From the NCBI GenBank assembly GCA_932294295.1, contig OW028580.1, positions 6,911,374-6,975,373 of the forward strand: a stretch of DNA of 64,000 nucleotides. The letters run 5' to 3'. This document shows positions 21,694-34,830 of this stretch, in pieces (position 1 is the stretch's first letter; every line of letters starts with the position of its first letter). The position numbers and the translations under genes are program-made. This stretch comes from Alitta virens. Lineage: Eukaryota; Annelida; Polychaeta; Phyllodocida; Nereididae. Below the pieces are notes generated by a model. That model was not told the origin of the DNA and did no database searches. It saw nothing but the letters and a program-made list of their open reading frames with translations.

Positions 21694-22452
21694 GGGCTCA
21701 ACATTAACACTTTGTCCGGGACAAGTAAACATTCTCCAGGGACAAGCAGAATACTTCAGGCACTTGTCCGAATGGACAAGTGAAATCTAAATGGCTAAAT
21801 TGTCTTGTAGTCATTCAAATCCAATTGAACACTAGCAAATGGCAATTGGATATATATGCTTGACAGATCATAGGTGTGATTATGAGTTGATCGAACTTCA
21901 CTGCAAGTGTCAATGGCTAATTGCAATTTAACATGAGTCCACTTCCAGGATAACAGACATAGTACTCAATCAAAGTTGGTTAGGAATTGAATGCCAGTGA
22001 TCTTAAAGGAAGTTGAGGTCATTAGGATGTTTCTAGTACTGTACACATTTAGTGGTAATTTATTGAAGACATTCTGCTTGATGTGCATAAACTGAGAGTA
22101 GAAAAAGCAACCATGGTCAGTTGTTATTATAATTTATGTCAGCAAGATATATAATGTATCCATCAGAAACAAATTGCCCCAAGAAAGATATTTATCAATT
22201 CAGAAACTGGAAAGATATCTTGATAATACGCTTATAAATTATAATTTCTTCATGTTCATACCAAAATTCTAAACAAATTCCTTATTCAGGAAGATATATC
22301 TTACTTCAATACATTATATTTTAATAGATAACTCAAATGTATTGCCAATATGTATCGTCTCAATCAGGACAAGTAAGATTCTCAGCGGGACAAGTTAAAC
22401 CCCTAAGTTACTTGTCCAAGGGACAAGTAGATGGAAAAGTTTATGTTGAGCC
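21694..22452. mobile_element. MITE-like element with GGCTCAACAT inverted ends and GGACAAGT words
   Basis: Begins GGGCTCAACATTAACACTTT at 21694 and ends with the near reverse complement AAGTTTATGTTGAGCC (to 22452). Just inside both ends GGACAAGT/ACTTGTCC occurs several times (about 21718, 21763, 21774; 22368, 22389, 22411, 22423). About 760 bp, non-coding. It occupies the space where FAXC copy B should have exons 2-4. Confidence 0.7.
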
Positions 22453-22955
22453 TTGAATTATTAGTGTTAAAGGATTTGTGACCTACAGAGTCAAGGAGAG
22501 ATGAGTCAAATTTAAGGTGTGTGTTTTAAAGCGTTGTTTAATATTAAATGATGATAACTGAAGTATACAAATGACATTAAATATAAAAATTATTCACTGT
22601 ATTTGTTGGAATTTGCCAGCGCACTCTCAGAAACTAGTGACCTATAATGGAATGACTAGTGGTACTCTGAAGAAGTACAAAAATGCAAATCATGCTGATA
22701 ATGACATTTAATGTTGAAGAACATTGTCAGATAATGCTGATCCAGAGAAATCTTAACGAGCTGTTTGTGCCAATAAATAACAACCTAATTGGATTGGCAT
22801 TAAATATTAACCTGCAAAAGCATATGCATGCATCATCGCTAGATCTTTAAATACCTTTTCAACAATTTCTTGAGTATGACAGCGGCTGTCGCCAGGCCCA
22901 CCACACCTCCGACGATATATGGAGCTCTTCCGTATAAATGTGAAGCCATATTCAT

Positions 22956-24375
22956 TTTACAGTGGCAGAAAATGATGATTCTCTTGCCACTAAGAGCAAA
23001 CAATGAATGAGTTATCGCTCGTGAAAAAATAAATTTGACAGATGGGGGCGCTGCAAGCAACTCGGACATCAAGCGCCACCACACTGCAGTTTGCAAAACC
23101 ACTTAGAAATGTCATTTATTTGTTTAGAATTTTACCTTTCCATAGCTTGGTTGGAAACGACTATACTTATAACAATAAAATCCAAAACTGTGAAATATGC
23201 AACCCCATGCACAAACCCCCCCCCCCCCCCCCACCAAAAAAAATACATTTTTAATTAAAATACTGGTTTATGAATTGGATGATACGATTGAATTAGTCAT
23301 GCATTGTGTGTGTTTTTCTGTTTTTTTCCTTTTTATTTTTATTTTCGGTGGTTTTTTTTTTTTTCCCCCTAAAAAAAAAATCATTTGAGAAATCACACAA
23401 TATGAATTCAGAGTTAAAAGAATTTATTATGCAGCTGTAAGCCTGATTAAACGCTACGTTTTGATGCAACTTTATTATAACAATATAAAATAACAATTGT
23501 ATAAATAGCTGGTACTCATAAGCTTGTCAAATATGTTCAGCCATAAAAAAAGAAAGAAAAAGAAGCCTTAATTTTGTTTAATTTGTTGTAGGTCTTTTTT
23601 TGGCTCAGTATATGACAAACTTATGAGCTAGCTGGCACATATATTACTACACTGTTACACAGTATTTTTATTATTGCAGAAGAGTTATGAAAACAATATG
23701 GCACTTGCAATGCACAAAACAGCCGATTATATTTTCCAATAAGAAAATTGATAATTATTAGATAATATCTCATCAACTCAAATATTTAATAGCAGTCTCA
23801 ATTCTTTTGTGAGATACTGAGTTAGAGGAAGAGTAGCCAGAACTGACCTACATTGCATTAAATCTAGATGTCCTGTGGACAGCAGACTTGCAGCTAGTGG
23901 TAGAGGTTAGTAGCCTAGACAACAATACCCTAAAATATGTTGTGCAATTCAATCAATGCTGCGCAGTATTCCCAGCCATTCTGGAAATTCGTGACACCCC
24001 GGAAAACAAGTTTCAGTTTAAAATAACTCAGGAAATTTGCGAAAAACACAAAAACATCATGGAAAACTCAGAAATCTGAGATAGCACTACGGGAAGGTGT
24101 TTTAAGACGTTTGGCCTCTGATATGCAGTGTGTTCAAGTTGAAGTACCGTAATGATTCCAGGTAAGCACGCCATCAAACTAATTAAGTAATTTTCTCATT
24201 GGGAAAGTAATTTAGTGAACTCAGTTTTCCCAAAGGGCTGGAAACATGCAGTATTGTGCATGCAGCAGAGGTACATCTATTTATATTCAACAAGTATTCT
24301 AAAAATCATATTATTTCCTCATACATTTTCATTCTAAGTGGTGTTCCGTCAATGTATTTCCACTCAAATAGATGA
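22956..24375. other. Intergenic region between the two FAXC copies
   Basis: Holds the putative promoter of copy B just above 22955, a C-run followed by an A-run at about 23218-23245, and T- and A-runs at 23340-23380. No other gene seen. Confidence 0.5.
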
Positions 24376-27300
24376 TTACTTGAGAGGTTTTCTTGTTCCA
24401 TTGTGACTAATACAGTCATCCCAGTCTTCCCAGCATGCCTTTTTCATTCTTTCTATGAATGAATCCAAATTTGGGTAGTCCTCTGCAATTCAAACAAACA
24501 AATTGTTTTTAATTATAAGACAAACCTGCAATGCGTTTTATACATTTTATTTTCAGTATTTTTTTTTAACTCCTATGAAAATCTTTTTAACTCCTGTGAA
24601 AACTATTTTAACTCCTATGAAAATAATTGAATACAATTCCAACTCCTATCAAAACAGTTTTAACTCACTTGTAACAGCTTTTTCATAGACAGTTCCCGGT
24701 GCGTGGAACCTGCATTGGCATAAAAATCCAAATAGCGAGCAATCGACCTCAGTAATCTTGTCACCCATGAAATACGGCTTTTTCCCTGAAATTGTTGAAT
24801 ATTTGTTGATTATTTCAAAATATAAAATGATTCTCTGACATTTTTTTATCAATAAATATTATCAATAAATAATATTTTTTTGTCAATAAATAATAAAAAT
24901 TGGAAGTAGTGCTTTATCAAATAGAAAATATGACACTGATACATTTAAAGTGCAGTGTAAATACCCAAAACATGCAATTTTCAGAGATGGCAACGCGGTA
25001 ATATGAACTAGAGCCTTACGGTGCTAAATCCAGAAGGTGATGATATTGTACATGTAGTGGATTGGTAGAGTGTTAGTAGAGTACTACCAGATGAGGCTAT
25101 ATGTTTTCAATATAACAATGACTAATTAAGAGTTGATCACTCAATGCAATGTGTGAATGAGTGGAACATTCTCAGCTTAATGTATTTTTGCAGCTAAGAG
25201 CAATTATCAGATGGGTTCAGTCTTGTCATTAAAATTATATTAAAATTGCATTAAAATGACTAAATTACATTCACCCTTGGCACACCTACAGCGGCATGCT
25301 CTCAACAAAGCTCAAGTGCAATTAAAACATTTATACAAGTCACATGGTAAATTGTCCCAATTGTAATCATCTGGACAGGTCTGAAGAGCCAACCTCTACA
25401 ACCTCTAGAGTTTCTGTTCAGTAGACCTAGACCACCAGGGGCACTGAGGTGGGTTGCATACAAGCAAAGAATAATAAGTCTCAAGAACCCACACTCTCGT
25501 AAGTAGGACGCGCTATGCCTACAGGAGGCGCATTGTTAACCGAGCTGATTACGTCATAAAAAGAGAACAATCGGCGACTATTGAGTGACATATCATACTG
25601 ACCGATTATGACGTCATATGCCATGATACGGACATGGTAGCGTTCAGATTTTGGGTTTTGTTGACCTCGTAAATATGGTAAATATTTAGTCCATTCGCTT
25701 GTTATGGCAATGAAATAAAGTGGAAATTACAATTTAATGTATTGTTCACGTGAAATTAGTAAGTCTACGCACTTGACTGAAAATTTCTTAATGAATTTTA
25801 TTATCCACTAGGGGCGTTAAAGAACTCCGGCATGCTATGCATGCTGGGAAAAGGAGTTACAATGTAAAGTATAGCGAGTGGCGCTTCTTGATACTTATTT
25901 TTGATACAAGGCCAAGAGCCACAAAAATGGCGAAATAGCGCGAAAATTTTGCAAAAATGCCTCTAACGTCGAAAACTAAGTTGAACTAAGTCAAAAACAC
26001 ACTAAAGTGCCTTCAGAAAATAAAAAGCCTTGAAAAGTTCAAAACATCGCGCAAAAGTCAATCAGAAGTTGTCGGCGAAATGTAAACAAAGCACAATACT
26101 CATATCTTTCCTACGAAACGAGCCGAAGAATGTTGCGCAGTGCTTTCTAAAGTATACTGAGCTCTATGTCACACTGCTCAGCTTGATCTCTACTGAGGTT
26201 ATTCATTTGAAAACATTTTTTTTCTTACTAAGCTTTCATCAACCCCTCTCTCCGACAATATCCAGAATTTGCTCCGCAAACCTTCTGGATAAAAACGGCT
26301 GAAAATGTGTTTGGCCAAGTGCCGAGGAGCCAATTAAAGCACTCATTTCTCACCTTTTCAACTAATAACTATCAAATTTTTCCAAAAACCAGTTTTCCAG
26401 CCAATGCCACAAATTTTCCTCACAAAATCAAAGAATTCCAAAACTATTAGTTATTTTTTTTCCCTTGTTTTTTACCCATACAATAAATGTTACATATTAT
26501 CCAGGTTGTTAATATCGTTAAAACTACTTAATTTCTCACCTAAATAGTCAGATAATGCCTTCAAATCTCCGAGGCCAATTTCTCTGACTTCTTTCTGAGT
26601 GTGTCGACCCATTCCTTGGCCATATGCCCAACTGATCATCATCCGCGAAACACGACGAATCATAATATATAAGATCAGGCGATACGGAAATATCTCCAAG
26701 AAAGCGTCCATGATGAAGCCCTTGTCAGAGTAGACCCAACGTTCCAGGACAAAATTCCTGAAATTTAATGAAACATCTCAAATTTCACCTATAAAATAAC
26801 AATTTAATATTGTGGTATTCTTTTTTGGAAATTTTTATAAGGAACCTACAACTTTGCATAAGTAAGGAAGTAAGTACTGGTGTCCGCCTGCCATATTGAA
26901 ATCTTGTTGACCACAGGGCCAATTAAAGCACTTTCTTCTCACCTTTTTTTCAACTAGTATTTTTTTAATTTTTCCAAAAAGCAGTTTACAACGAATGCCA
27001 CAAATTTTCCTCAAAAGATGTAAGTATCCAAAAGAAATGCCAATCAGATTTTTTCTTTCTTTTTTTAGACCAATAAAATCATACAGGCCACACTTATTTG
27101 ATCTTGCATACATACATAATTACTTACTTAATTACTTACTTACTTACTACTTAGATAATATGATTAGTTACCAATAGAAACCCTCTTCCATCATTTTCCG
27201 AAGCCCTCTTGCAATGGCTCTTTGCTCAGCACTCAAACTTTTGTCCAAATCTACATTGAGTTTCTTGTTCAAGTATTCAATGCACATTTGCGAGTCTGAG

Positions 27301-29353
27301 ACTGTCTCCCCGTTAAGCATGATGTACGGAGTTTTGTTTTTCGGAGACGTCCCACGATTTGTTACCACCTATAAATTAAATTGAAAGGAGTTCTCCTTAT
27401 TACATAGCCAAACCTAGTATCATATCACCCGACTTTAAAAGTATGTCATACTATGTATTCAAATATTTGCTGGATAAATGTCTTGATGTTACTAATCATA
27501 TCATATCATTGCACAATACATGTGCAGATTCAGGGGTTGGCACTCTTCATGGCACCCATTCAATTTTGAAAATAAAATTCCCTGTTTATTTCCTGACTTT
27601 TCCCAGTTTTACAAGATATTTTCCCTGCTGTATATATGGCATCCTGCTATCCCAATAGCCATAACTTCACCACCAAATACCACACAGTTTAGTGTAATTA
27701 ATATCAATGTTCCGTTGTATTTTGTGTATTATATACATAAAAAAGAATTCCCCGTTTTTCTGAATTCATTACGCATTATCAAAATTCCTAAATTTTCCCA
27801 AGAAAAGAACGTTTTTTTTTGTGCCATTCCTGCCCCCTTTTTAAAAAACAAATATCTGGATCCGCCCCTGCACTGGTCCTACCTTGTGTGGTATCTTGGC
27901 AGCTCTCAGGTAAGTCTCCAACTTCAAAGGAAACATCGACATGTTGGGAGCAAGGGGTCCTCGTGGGATTGAGCAGAGGATGACTGTGTCTGGTGGGTCA
28001 TCATACACTTTGGGTCTGGTGAATAGAATCAATTGTTATTGACAAAACGGAAGGTTGATACAAACCCCGGTGTCAAACCAAATTACAAATACTACAACTA
28101 TTATGCACCATTAAACATTATTATGAACATACAACTTTTAAGAAAGGTAATCGGCACCATGTTAAGTGCTATGAGCATAAATAATGTTGTTGAAATTTTA
28201 ATAAAACACAAATATATGTTGATACATACTGATATAGTAAGGGTAGTAAGTACATTATTTAGGTGCATACAACATCAGCCCCATCATTTACAATCACATG
28301 ACTTGGATTCATCGTTTAACATTTATAACTGTTTAATACATTAAGTCACATTGGTACAGCGTGGTTTAATCATGTATATCATGGCTATTTACAAAGCTTG
28401 GACAAAGTTTAAGTCAGACAATATTTTTTACTGTTTTCAACATTTCATAAAAATACGAAAAGTTTTCTTTTTGTATAGACTTGTATTATTCCAATGTTAC
28501 TGATCAGGCAGATTTAATGAAGAGACAATAAAGCTTTGAGTCAGCTTGTCTAATCTTATTTAGGCGGTCCACCTATTCATATTTATGTACATCACTTTCA
28601 AACAAATTAAAAAAGGTTTCCAATGCTTCAAGTCGGCGCTTGGATTCATAAAAATTGGAATTTTTTAGCTAAGCTAATGTCAGATTTATCCATATATCAT
28701 GATGCTATCAATTTCGTCAGATAAAAGTGAATAAAAAATATAGCCTGGGGTTCATGGATAAACCTTTAGAAAACATTTGATGAACAGAAACAGGTTCTTT
28801 CATATTATTTCAGTAGCGGATTAAGGGGGAGGGGTGTTTAGGGGGTTGAAACTCCCCCCTCACCCCTTGGCCTAGTAGATTAATATAAATATTAGTAAAT
28901 TCAGGGGTCCCTGCAATACATCTTATTTGTTAATCCCCCGCCCCCCGTCAAAAAATTTCCGGATCCGCCCCTGTATTTGTATATGAAGCAATGCTGGAAC
29001 ATTGCATCAGTCAGTGAGTGAATCATGTTTGCAAATAGTACAAAATTGTCCTATATTTATATATAGGACAATACTGATGTATCATTACAGTACCACAGAA
29101 AGGTGGGTTCTAAATACAATCACCCCATATACAAAACTGCAATGTATAATTATATATAAGCAAGTTATATGAATGACTACTGAAATTTGATACACAATAC
29201 TGCATGATCCATAGATGCCAATTGTATATTTAGCTATGTACAACATTGCGTTTACCTATTCAATAACTTCTTGAGAATGACAGCTGCAGACACCACTCCA
29301 ACAACCCCTCCAACAATATATGGGGCATTTTCATACAGTTTGGCTGCATCCAT
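24376..29353 (-). CDS. faxc: Failed axon connections (FAXC)-like protein, six exons, complete
   Basis: Coding exons on the minus strand: 29353-29256, 28015-27883, 27368-27172, 26757-26540, 24785-24669 and 24482-24376. All introns are GT-AG and phases match, giving 289 aa. Residues about 10-31 (APYIVGGVVGVVSAAVILKKLL) are a membrane anchor. Next comes a thioredoxin/GST-N-like domain (IPRGPLAPNMSMFPLKLETY; TPYIMLNGETVSDSQMCIEY), then a GST-C/metaxin-like domain (FVLERWVYSDKGF; KKPYFMGDKITEVDCSLFGF) and a tail ending RKPLK. Drosophila Fax acts with Abl kinase in axon growth, and nematode CDR relatives respond to cadmium; enzymatic activity is unproven. I chose the ATG at 29353 because copy B starts at the same place. 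An in-frame ATG at 29479 would add 42 unsupported residues. Introns carry MITEs. Confidence 0.95.
26325..26440. repeat. Direct repeat flanking FAXC exon 4, downstream copy
   Basis: GCCAATTAAAGCACT, CTCACCTTTTCAACTA, TTTTTCCAAAAA and GCCACAAATTTTCCTCA occur in the same order as at 26918-27035. Exon 4 (26540-26757) lies between the copies. Confidence 0.75.
26918..27035. repeat. Direct repeat flanking FAXC exon 4, upstream copy
   Basis: Partner of 26325-26440, roughly 75-80 percent alike by eye, in the same orientation. Both are intronic and may be fragments of one dispersed repeat. Confidence 0.75.
27533..27873. mobile_element. hAT-like MITE in FAXC intron 2
   Basis: Starts CAGGGGTTGGCACTC and ends GGATCCGCCCCTG, so the termini are CAGGGG in inverted orientation. 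The interior has repeated TTCCCTG/TTTTCCCAG words. It ends about 10 bp from the exon 2 donor site at 27882. I see no target-site duplication. Confidence 0.6.
28812..28974. mobile_element. hAT-like MITE in FAXC intron 1
   Basis: Begins CAGTAGCGGATTAAGGGGGA and ends TTCCGGATCCGCCCCTG. The ends pair as CAGKRGCGGAT, and the right end is the same type as in the intron 2 element. Interior is G/C-run rich and non-coding. Confidence 0.6.
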
Positions 29354-30297
29354 TTTTAAGGGTTTTTGGGAGAGGAACCCTGTCCGAAACCTATAGCCAG
29401 TAGATGTAAAAATAATATCAGATATGATCACAGCACATGCATGTGTGCAATTGAATAAATCTCCAAGATACCCACTCACGACTCACCAGAGATAAATACC
29501 TCTATGGTGTTCTCTATGGACTCACCAAACGGTCTAAAATGATCCGAAGTGCACTTATTTCTCCAATAATCACCAGAGGGCGCAAACGACAATGATTTAG
29601 TTACAGTGTTTGTCACTAGGAAGAAAATGGAATGATCACAGAAGACATGGAATGACTGGCCTGAAAACTTCTGGAAGACCCTCAAATACCAATTGGATGA
29701 ATTTATGGTTTTTTTGTTTACTATACTGCTATATTGTATCAGCTCAAACAACATGCAGTCAGTATGGGCTGAAGATAAAGGACCTTTTGAAAGGTCATCC
29801 CAATAAGAATGTAATGCAGTGATTACATGAAATGCTTATAAATAAGCAGGTCAGTTCTTTATTGCTAACATTCATTTGATAACTTCAGAACATCATACTT
29901 GGCCAACAATTAATTAAGTAGCCATAAGGAATTCTAAATATGTCTCGGCCAATTAAGTAGGGCATTATTCAGCTATTGGTTCAGTTACATGAGCAATGAG
30001 GGTTCTTGGTTTGCAGACAGGTGCAATGTCTCCCTTTAATTTTGTTTTTTAATTTGTTGATGTGCCCCATACATTTTTCTTTTAGTTGACAAAAGCACAG
30101 AGCCATCTAATATATTTCTTCTTTTTGGTGTGGGGATCTTCAGCATAGCAGGCCAAGGTTGGCAGCCAATTGGCTGATGCTTTAAGACAAAGTCACCCAT
30201 ATTTGGAAGTACATTTATGTAACTAACTTTTAATGACACTGTGAAATAACAATGATATTTTCACAAAACAAGAACAACTCGTAACTTTTTTCAATGG
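29354..30297. other. Presumed promoter and 5' region of FAXC
   Basis: Lies between the FAXC start codon and the candidate 3' end of the CPEB gene, both on the minus strand. No clear TATA box or island is visible. Only short, uninformative frames. Confidence 0.4.
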
Positions 30298-30303
30298 TTT
30301 ATT
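30298..30303 (-). terminator. Candidate CPEB poly(A) signal (AATAAA)
   Basis: TTTATT on the plus strand reads AATAAA on the minus strand. It is followed downstream by G/T-rich GTTGTTCTTGTTTTGTG (about 30280-30264), as expected of a cleavage site. It would give CPEB a 3' UTR of about 6.2 kb. Nearer signals may be used instead. Confidence 0.35.
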
Positions 30304-33300
30304 TCCAAGAATCTGGTACACAAAAATCGGAAATTTTATTGGAATTGTTATTATCTTAAAAAACGTTAAATTATAAATAATATATATCTATATCTTAATG
30401 TGTAACCTAAAAATTAGGATGAATTATATTAATTGCTCTCAGTCCCACATAAGTGCCTGATCAACCCACAAAAATTGTAGAAATAAGAAAATAAAAGCCA
30501 CCACATACACTAGCCATATACAACTTTTCAAAAAAGAATGGCATTTGTTTATTGTTAAAAACATATAGAAACTTTGAATAATTATGAATAGTATTCCAAC
30601 AAAATAACAAAGAAACTTCCCATATACAAAACACAACAGGTATGGAAATGCCGCTTGGCACGTGGCAACAGTATTATTAAAAACGGCATGCTGAAAGTGA
30701 TGAAAAATTGAACCTGGAGCACTGGAAATCAGAAACACTCGGTACCACCCTCCCCCCAAACCTTGTAAGAGCTCTATATCTAACCTCTCGACGCCCGTCA
30801 AGATTCTTTATGGAAATATACACCCTCACCATAAACACAGAACCGTTCTGCGGCAGGCAGACACCTGTAATAATAACCTTTTTTTATACAAATTTTCTCA
30901 AAACTTTTCTTCAAAATATTCTGCCTTCATCTGCAACTCAGATTGTCACCATCTACCCGTGGTTACATTGCAGTACAATATCGTTATCACACAGATAATG
31001 CGATGGCCAAACGCCTTACCGACCACATCCTACCAATATCATATATCTGTTGGGTTGGCCATCTTCCACCAACATTAACCATACGCAGGCAAGACCTCGA
31101 AGGCCTGCTCAACCTGAGTGCTGACAGGTAGGGCTCCCTAAGTACAAGTAACCATGGCGATAAAATCAGTTTTGTGAATCAAATCTTTGCTTGCAAAAAC
31201 CGTTCGTCTGCAAATATCACCAATATGGAAGTCCAAAACATTGAATCCAAAGTCCTAATAGACTAGACAGAAGCCTCGATTTCAAAGTGAGAATGCATTC
31301 AAATTAGCTAGCCTCACTTCCAGGAAGAGGCCATGTCGTATAAAAGTAAACAGCATTCGAATCGTCTAGATTCTAACTGCTTAAAAAAACCACTAATGTA
31401 AAAAAGCTTACACCTATATCTAAAAATATCTCATAACAAACAAAGGTTAACATCAAGATCAGCTAGAAAATATTCCTAACTTGGAATTCTAATATTGAGA
31501 CAAACCATTCACATAAATGATGATGACAACTAGAAAAATAATCTTCTCAAGAAGATAAAATATCTGGTAATTATTAGTTATATTGTCCAGCGACACCCTC
31601 ACATCTGCCTTCGAACGACATTCAGCCACATTTCAAAATTCTCCAACGTTAGAAATTTAAACCTACTTACTATTATACACACCATGGCATTGGCTTATAG
31701 TTCAATTGCATAATAGCAAAAAGGAGTTCTATAAAAAAGCAATTTTAAAAACTTTCTTTACTTCAATCAATGCGGTGTGACCACAAACCCCGACTATCAG
31801 ATCACCTAAATTTCTTTTAGTACAATGAAACTGCACCGCACTGCTTAGAGAAAAAGGATACATAGAAATAGTCGCCCCTGAAATCAAGTATGCAAATGGT
31901 CCATTTTTATCTACAAAAATGTCATTAGTGCTAATCAAAAATTGAGATCATGTCATTCAAAGTGCTGACAAAATTTACAAGATGTCTGAAAAAGCGTATG
32001 TGCCTCCTTTGTATTCTCATGTATAAAAACTGAGCATGCTTAAGTTTCAGTTTGGCAATCCTTGTGACTACAATATCAATCGAATGCAAAACTAGCAATA
32101 TATATAATATATAATATGTTATATCAAATGTAAAAAGTATGATTCTCAGTAACGATCACCATGACATTGTTTATGAATTGCGACACATGACATTTGACAT
32201 GAAACTGTAAAATACTACAGTCAATGATAGGATGACGAGACGCTCTTTTTTTCGGGGGAAAAGGTTATAAGTATTTGGTGACTATTGCAATATATAAACT
32301 CGCCTAGCAATCTGTGACGTCTGCAGGTCTATACAAAAAGTGCACATATATCAGGAATGTTGAAACACACGAAAATCACAAATATACTTATACACGCACT
32401 CCTCTAATATATTCTTATGCCTCACATGTATGCTTACACTAACAGCATTATAAAGTTTGTGAGGACTAAAAACTCATAGAAAAATAAGGAAACTTGGTAC
32501 AAAACTGCAACCTGTGAACCCATTACCAAGTGTCGGACGCTTAACCTGAAGCGTCTCGGAGTTTCTGATTTCCAGTGCTACACCTGTTTGTTAGTTTGTT
32601 GCTATCACAACAGATAATCAGCAAAAAACTCGCAAAGAGTTCAAACTGCTACAGACAGATTCAAAGGTAGCAATATATTTAAAAAAAAAGGTAATATCTG
32701 AAAAATCCTAAACTACTTAAAACAACAAAACTCCAAAAAGGCACGACTCCAAAAATAATCTTAACAAAAAAAAACAACTCCACGGACTGTAACAAAAAAA
32801 CAGTGCATGACTGGAAAATATGAAATAACCGATTAATACTGTGTATTCTGGTATCACTAACCAAGATAAAACATTTGCCTATATATTTAATCGTAGGTGA
32901 AACTTGCAATATACACAATAATATTAATAATATTAACAACAACATTTGAGAAAAATACATGCTAAAATTATAAATACCAAATATGTGCTCATGGTATTTT
33001 CCCAGAAAGTTGATAGCAAAACCCTATGTATTAAAATAACTACAATTGTTTGAGAAAAATACAAACGGTAAAGTACATATCTCTAGCGTACCATACTTCA
33101 GAGTGATATTTTGGGCACAAACACTAGAAAGTTACATGACGTCATTTGACATTTTTTGTGATTTTTTTTTTGTCTTATTTTACTAATCGGCTAATAGTGA
33201 GTACGGACACCAGAACACCCATTTCACAAACAATATATTGCACAAAACACCACAGACTTATGCTTTGTAATTTCACCATTAGCCACTGGAGGCGCTAAAT

Positions 33301-34830
33301 ACACTAACACAAACCCCCTCTGGTGTTATGAGAGGGAAACACTGCATGGTATTGAAAAACCTCATAATGTCAAAGCAAGACTTCTGGTAGTTTTACAAGT
33401 CAAAAAAATCCAAAAAATCAGCTGTTCACATGCTGGTAAATTTTTTACAATTCAACAAAGAGACAATTTATAATCGGTCCGTTACAAACCACACTGAAAA
33501 AAATTAGTATGTCTCACTCTTCTCAGTAAAAAAAAAAAAAAAAAAATCATTTCAGTAGCACCATAAAAATTAATACCCACTGATATTTCTGGGTTTCTTA
33601 AACTGTGTGCCCTTTGTCTATCATGTTCATTGCAACTAACAACAATGAAATCTAAATGCTTAAAAATATGAAAATGCAGGCGAAATATTGTGAACATTGA
33701 CACAAAGAAGATGAAAAATTTGAAAGGGAATATTTTCTGCACTCGGAGAACTAAAAATCATTGGAAGTCTTCAACAACAAACATATCAAACGAGCCAAAA
33801 TTGTAAATTTCATTAAACCAATAACAAACAATTTTTCAAAAAATCATAAAGAATTATTTTTTGTTTTAACATGAACAAAACAATTTGGTCTTACAAAGCG
33901 GTGCAAAATACATACTACACTTTGTATGTTCATACTGTATATTAAATATTGACTTTCCTATTTTACAAAATGCACTGTGAAGCCACCAACCAAAACACAG
34001 GATAGTGGATTAAGCGAATATACACATTACAGCGTGTGGGCTGCCCATATTTCATGGGTAGCCAGTGACTAGGAAGGGATTTACAGCACAAAATACACAT
34101 TATAACCATCATAACAATGTCTTTTAAAAGCCTCAGAAGCTCAATTACCCAGTACTTGCCACCTCAAGACAAAATCTGACTGCGCACAAGATTTACATAA
34201 CAGCCATTTCATTAAGTAATTAAGTAGACGTCGAGAGGCCTCAGCTACATTATGCTGAGGAATTTATCATGCTTATGGGATCATAGTTTCCTATATCATA
34301 ACGATGACATCTTAAGATACAATTAAGAAGACAGCCTATTGTTTGCAGTGAAAGTCATATAGCAAAGACTTGAACTAATTAACAAGCCCAGAACAGTGCT
34401 AGTGGTGCCATCTGACAGATATGAAGCGCACTACAGCTTGTGCTGTTGCTATACACAAGAGGGCGCTCACATATACCTATGATTCATATTTTCCTAATAC
34501 TATTTGAACATCACGCGTTTAACAAGAAGCTATAAGAGTTGAGCATTGACAATATAGGCTTTACTCTAGGCTGGAGATCGTAAAAAAAAAGTCTTTGAAA
34601 CCTCCCATATACAATGTATAACAAACTTGCTGGGCTAGTAGCTTTTTCACAGACACATCACAACTTCACTTCCTAAATTACTAAAGTGACAAGTTTAAGG
34701 GTTGAATCACTTCTCTACAACTGATGCAGTAACACCTAACAGGTAACTGGAGGTAATCATAAATACACGTTTCTTAAATTATCACTACGCAGATGACCTA
34801 ATTATTGTCACCTTGATTGGTTACCTATTG

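Larger units (their letters stand above)
19472..22955 (-). pseudogene. faxc: FAXC-like gene copy B, exons 2-4 absent
   Basis: Three intact exon equivalents of the neighbouring FAXC gene. Exon 1 is 22955-22855 (ATG at 22955 or 22949; APYIVGGVVGLATAAVILKK; donor AAAAG|GTATTT). Exon 5 is 20380-20264 (GKKPYFMGDKISEVDCALFG, 117 bp as in copy A). Exon 6 is 19578-19472 (107 bp as in copy A; ends YRKAIK, TAG). All have good splice sites and no internal stops. I find no counterpart of exons 2-4 in the 2.5 kb between exon 1 and exon 5, which instead holds repeats. Direct splicing of exon 1 to exon 5 breaks the frame and soon meets a stop. Either an internal deletion has disabled the copy, the assembly collapsed it, or exons 5-6 serve as alternative 3' exons of copy A, whose exon 4 has the matching phase. 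Confidence 0.75.

Noticed and set aside
29354..29479. Upstream extension of FAXC (ATG at 29479)
   Set aside because: Copy B begins at the equivalent of 29353, and the extension lacks similarity; more likely 5' UTR.
30718..32579. A transposon bounded by the 19-bp inverted repeat
   Set aside because: No target-site duplication, no further terminal similarity and no internal element features; kept only as an inverted repeat.
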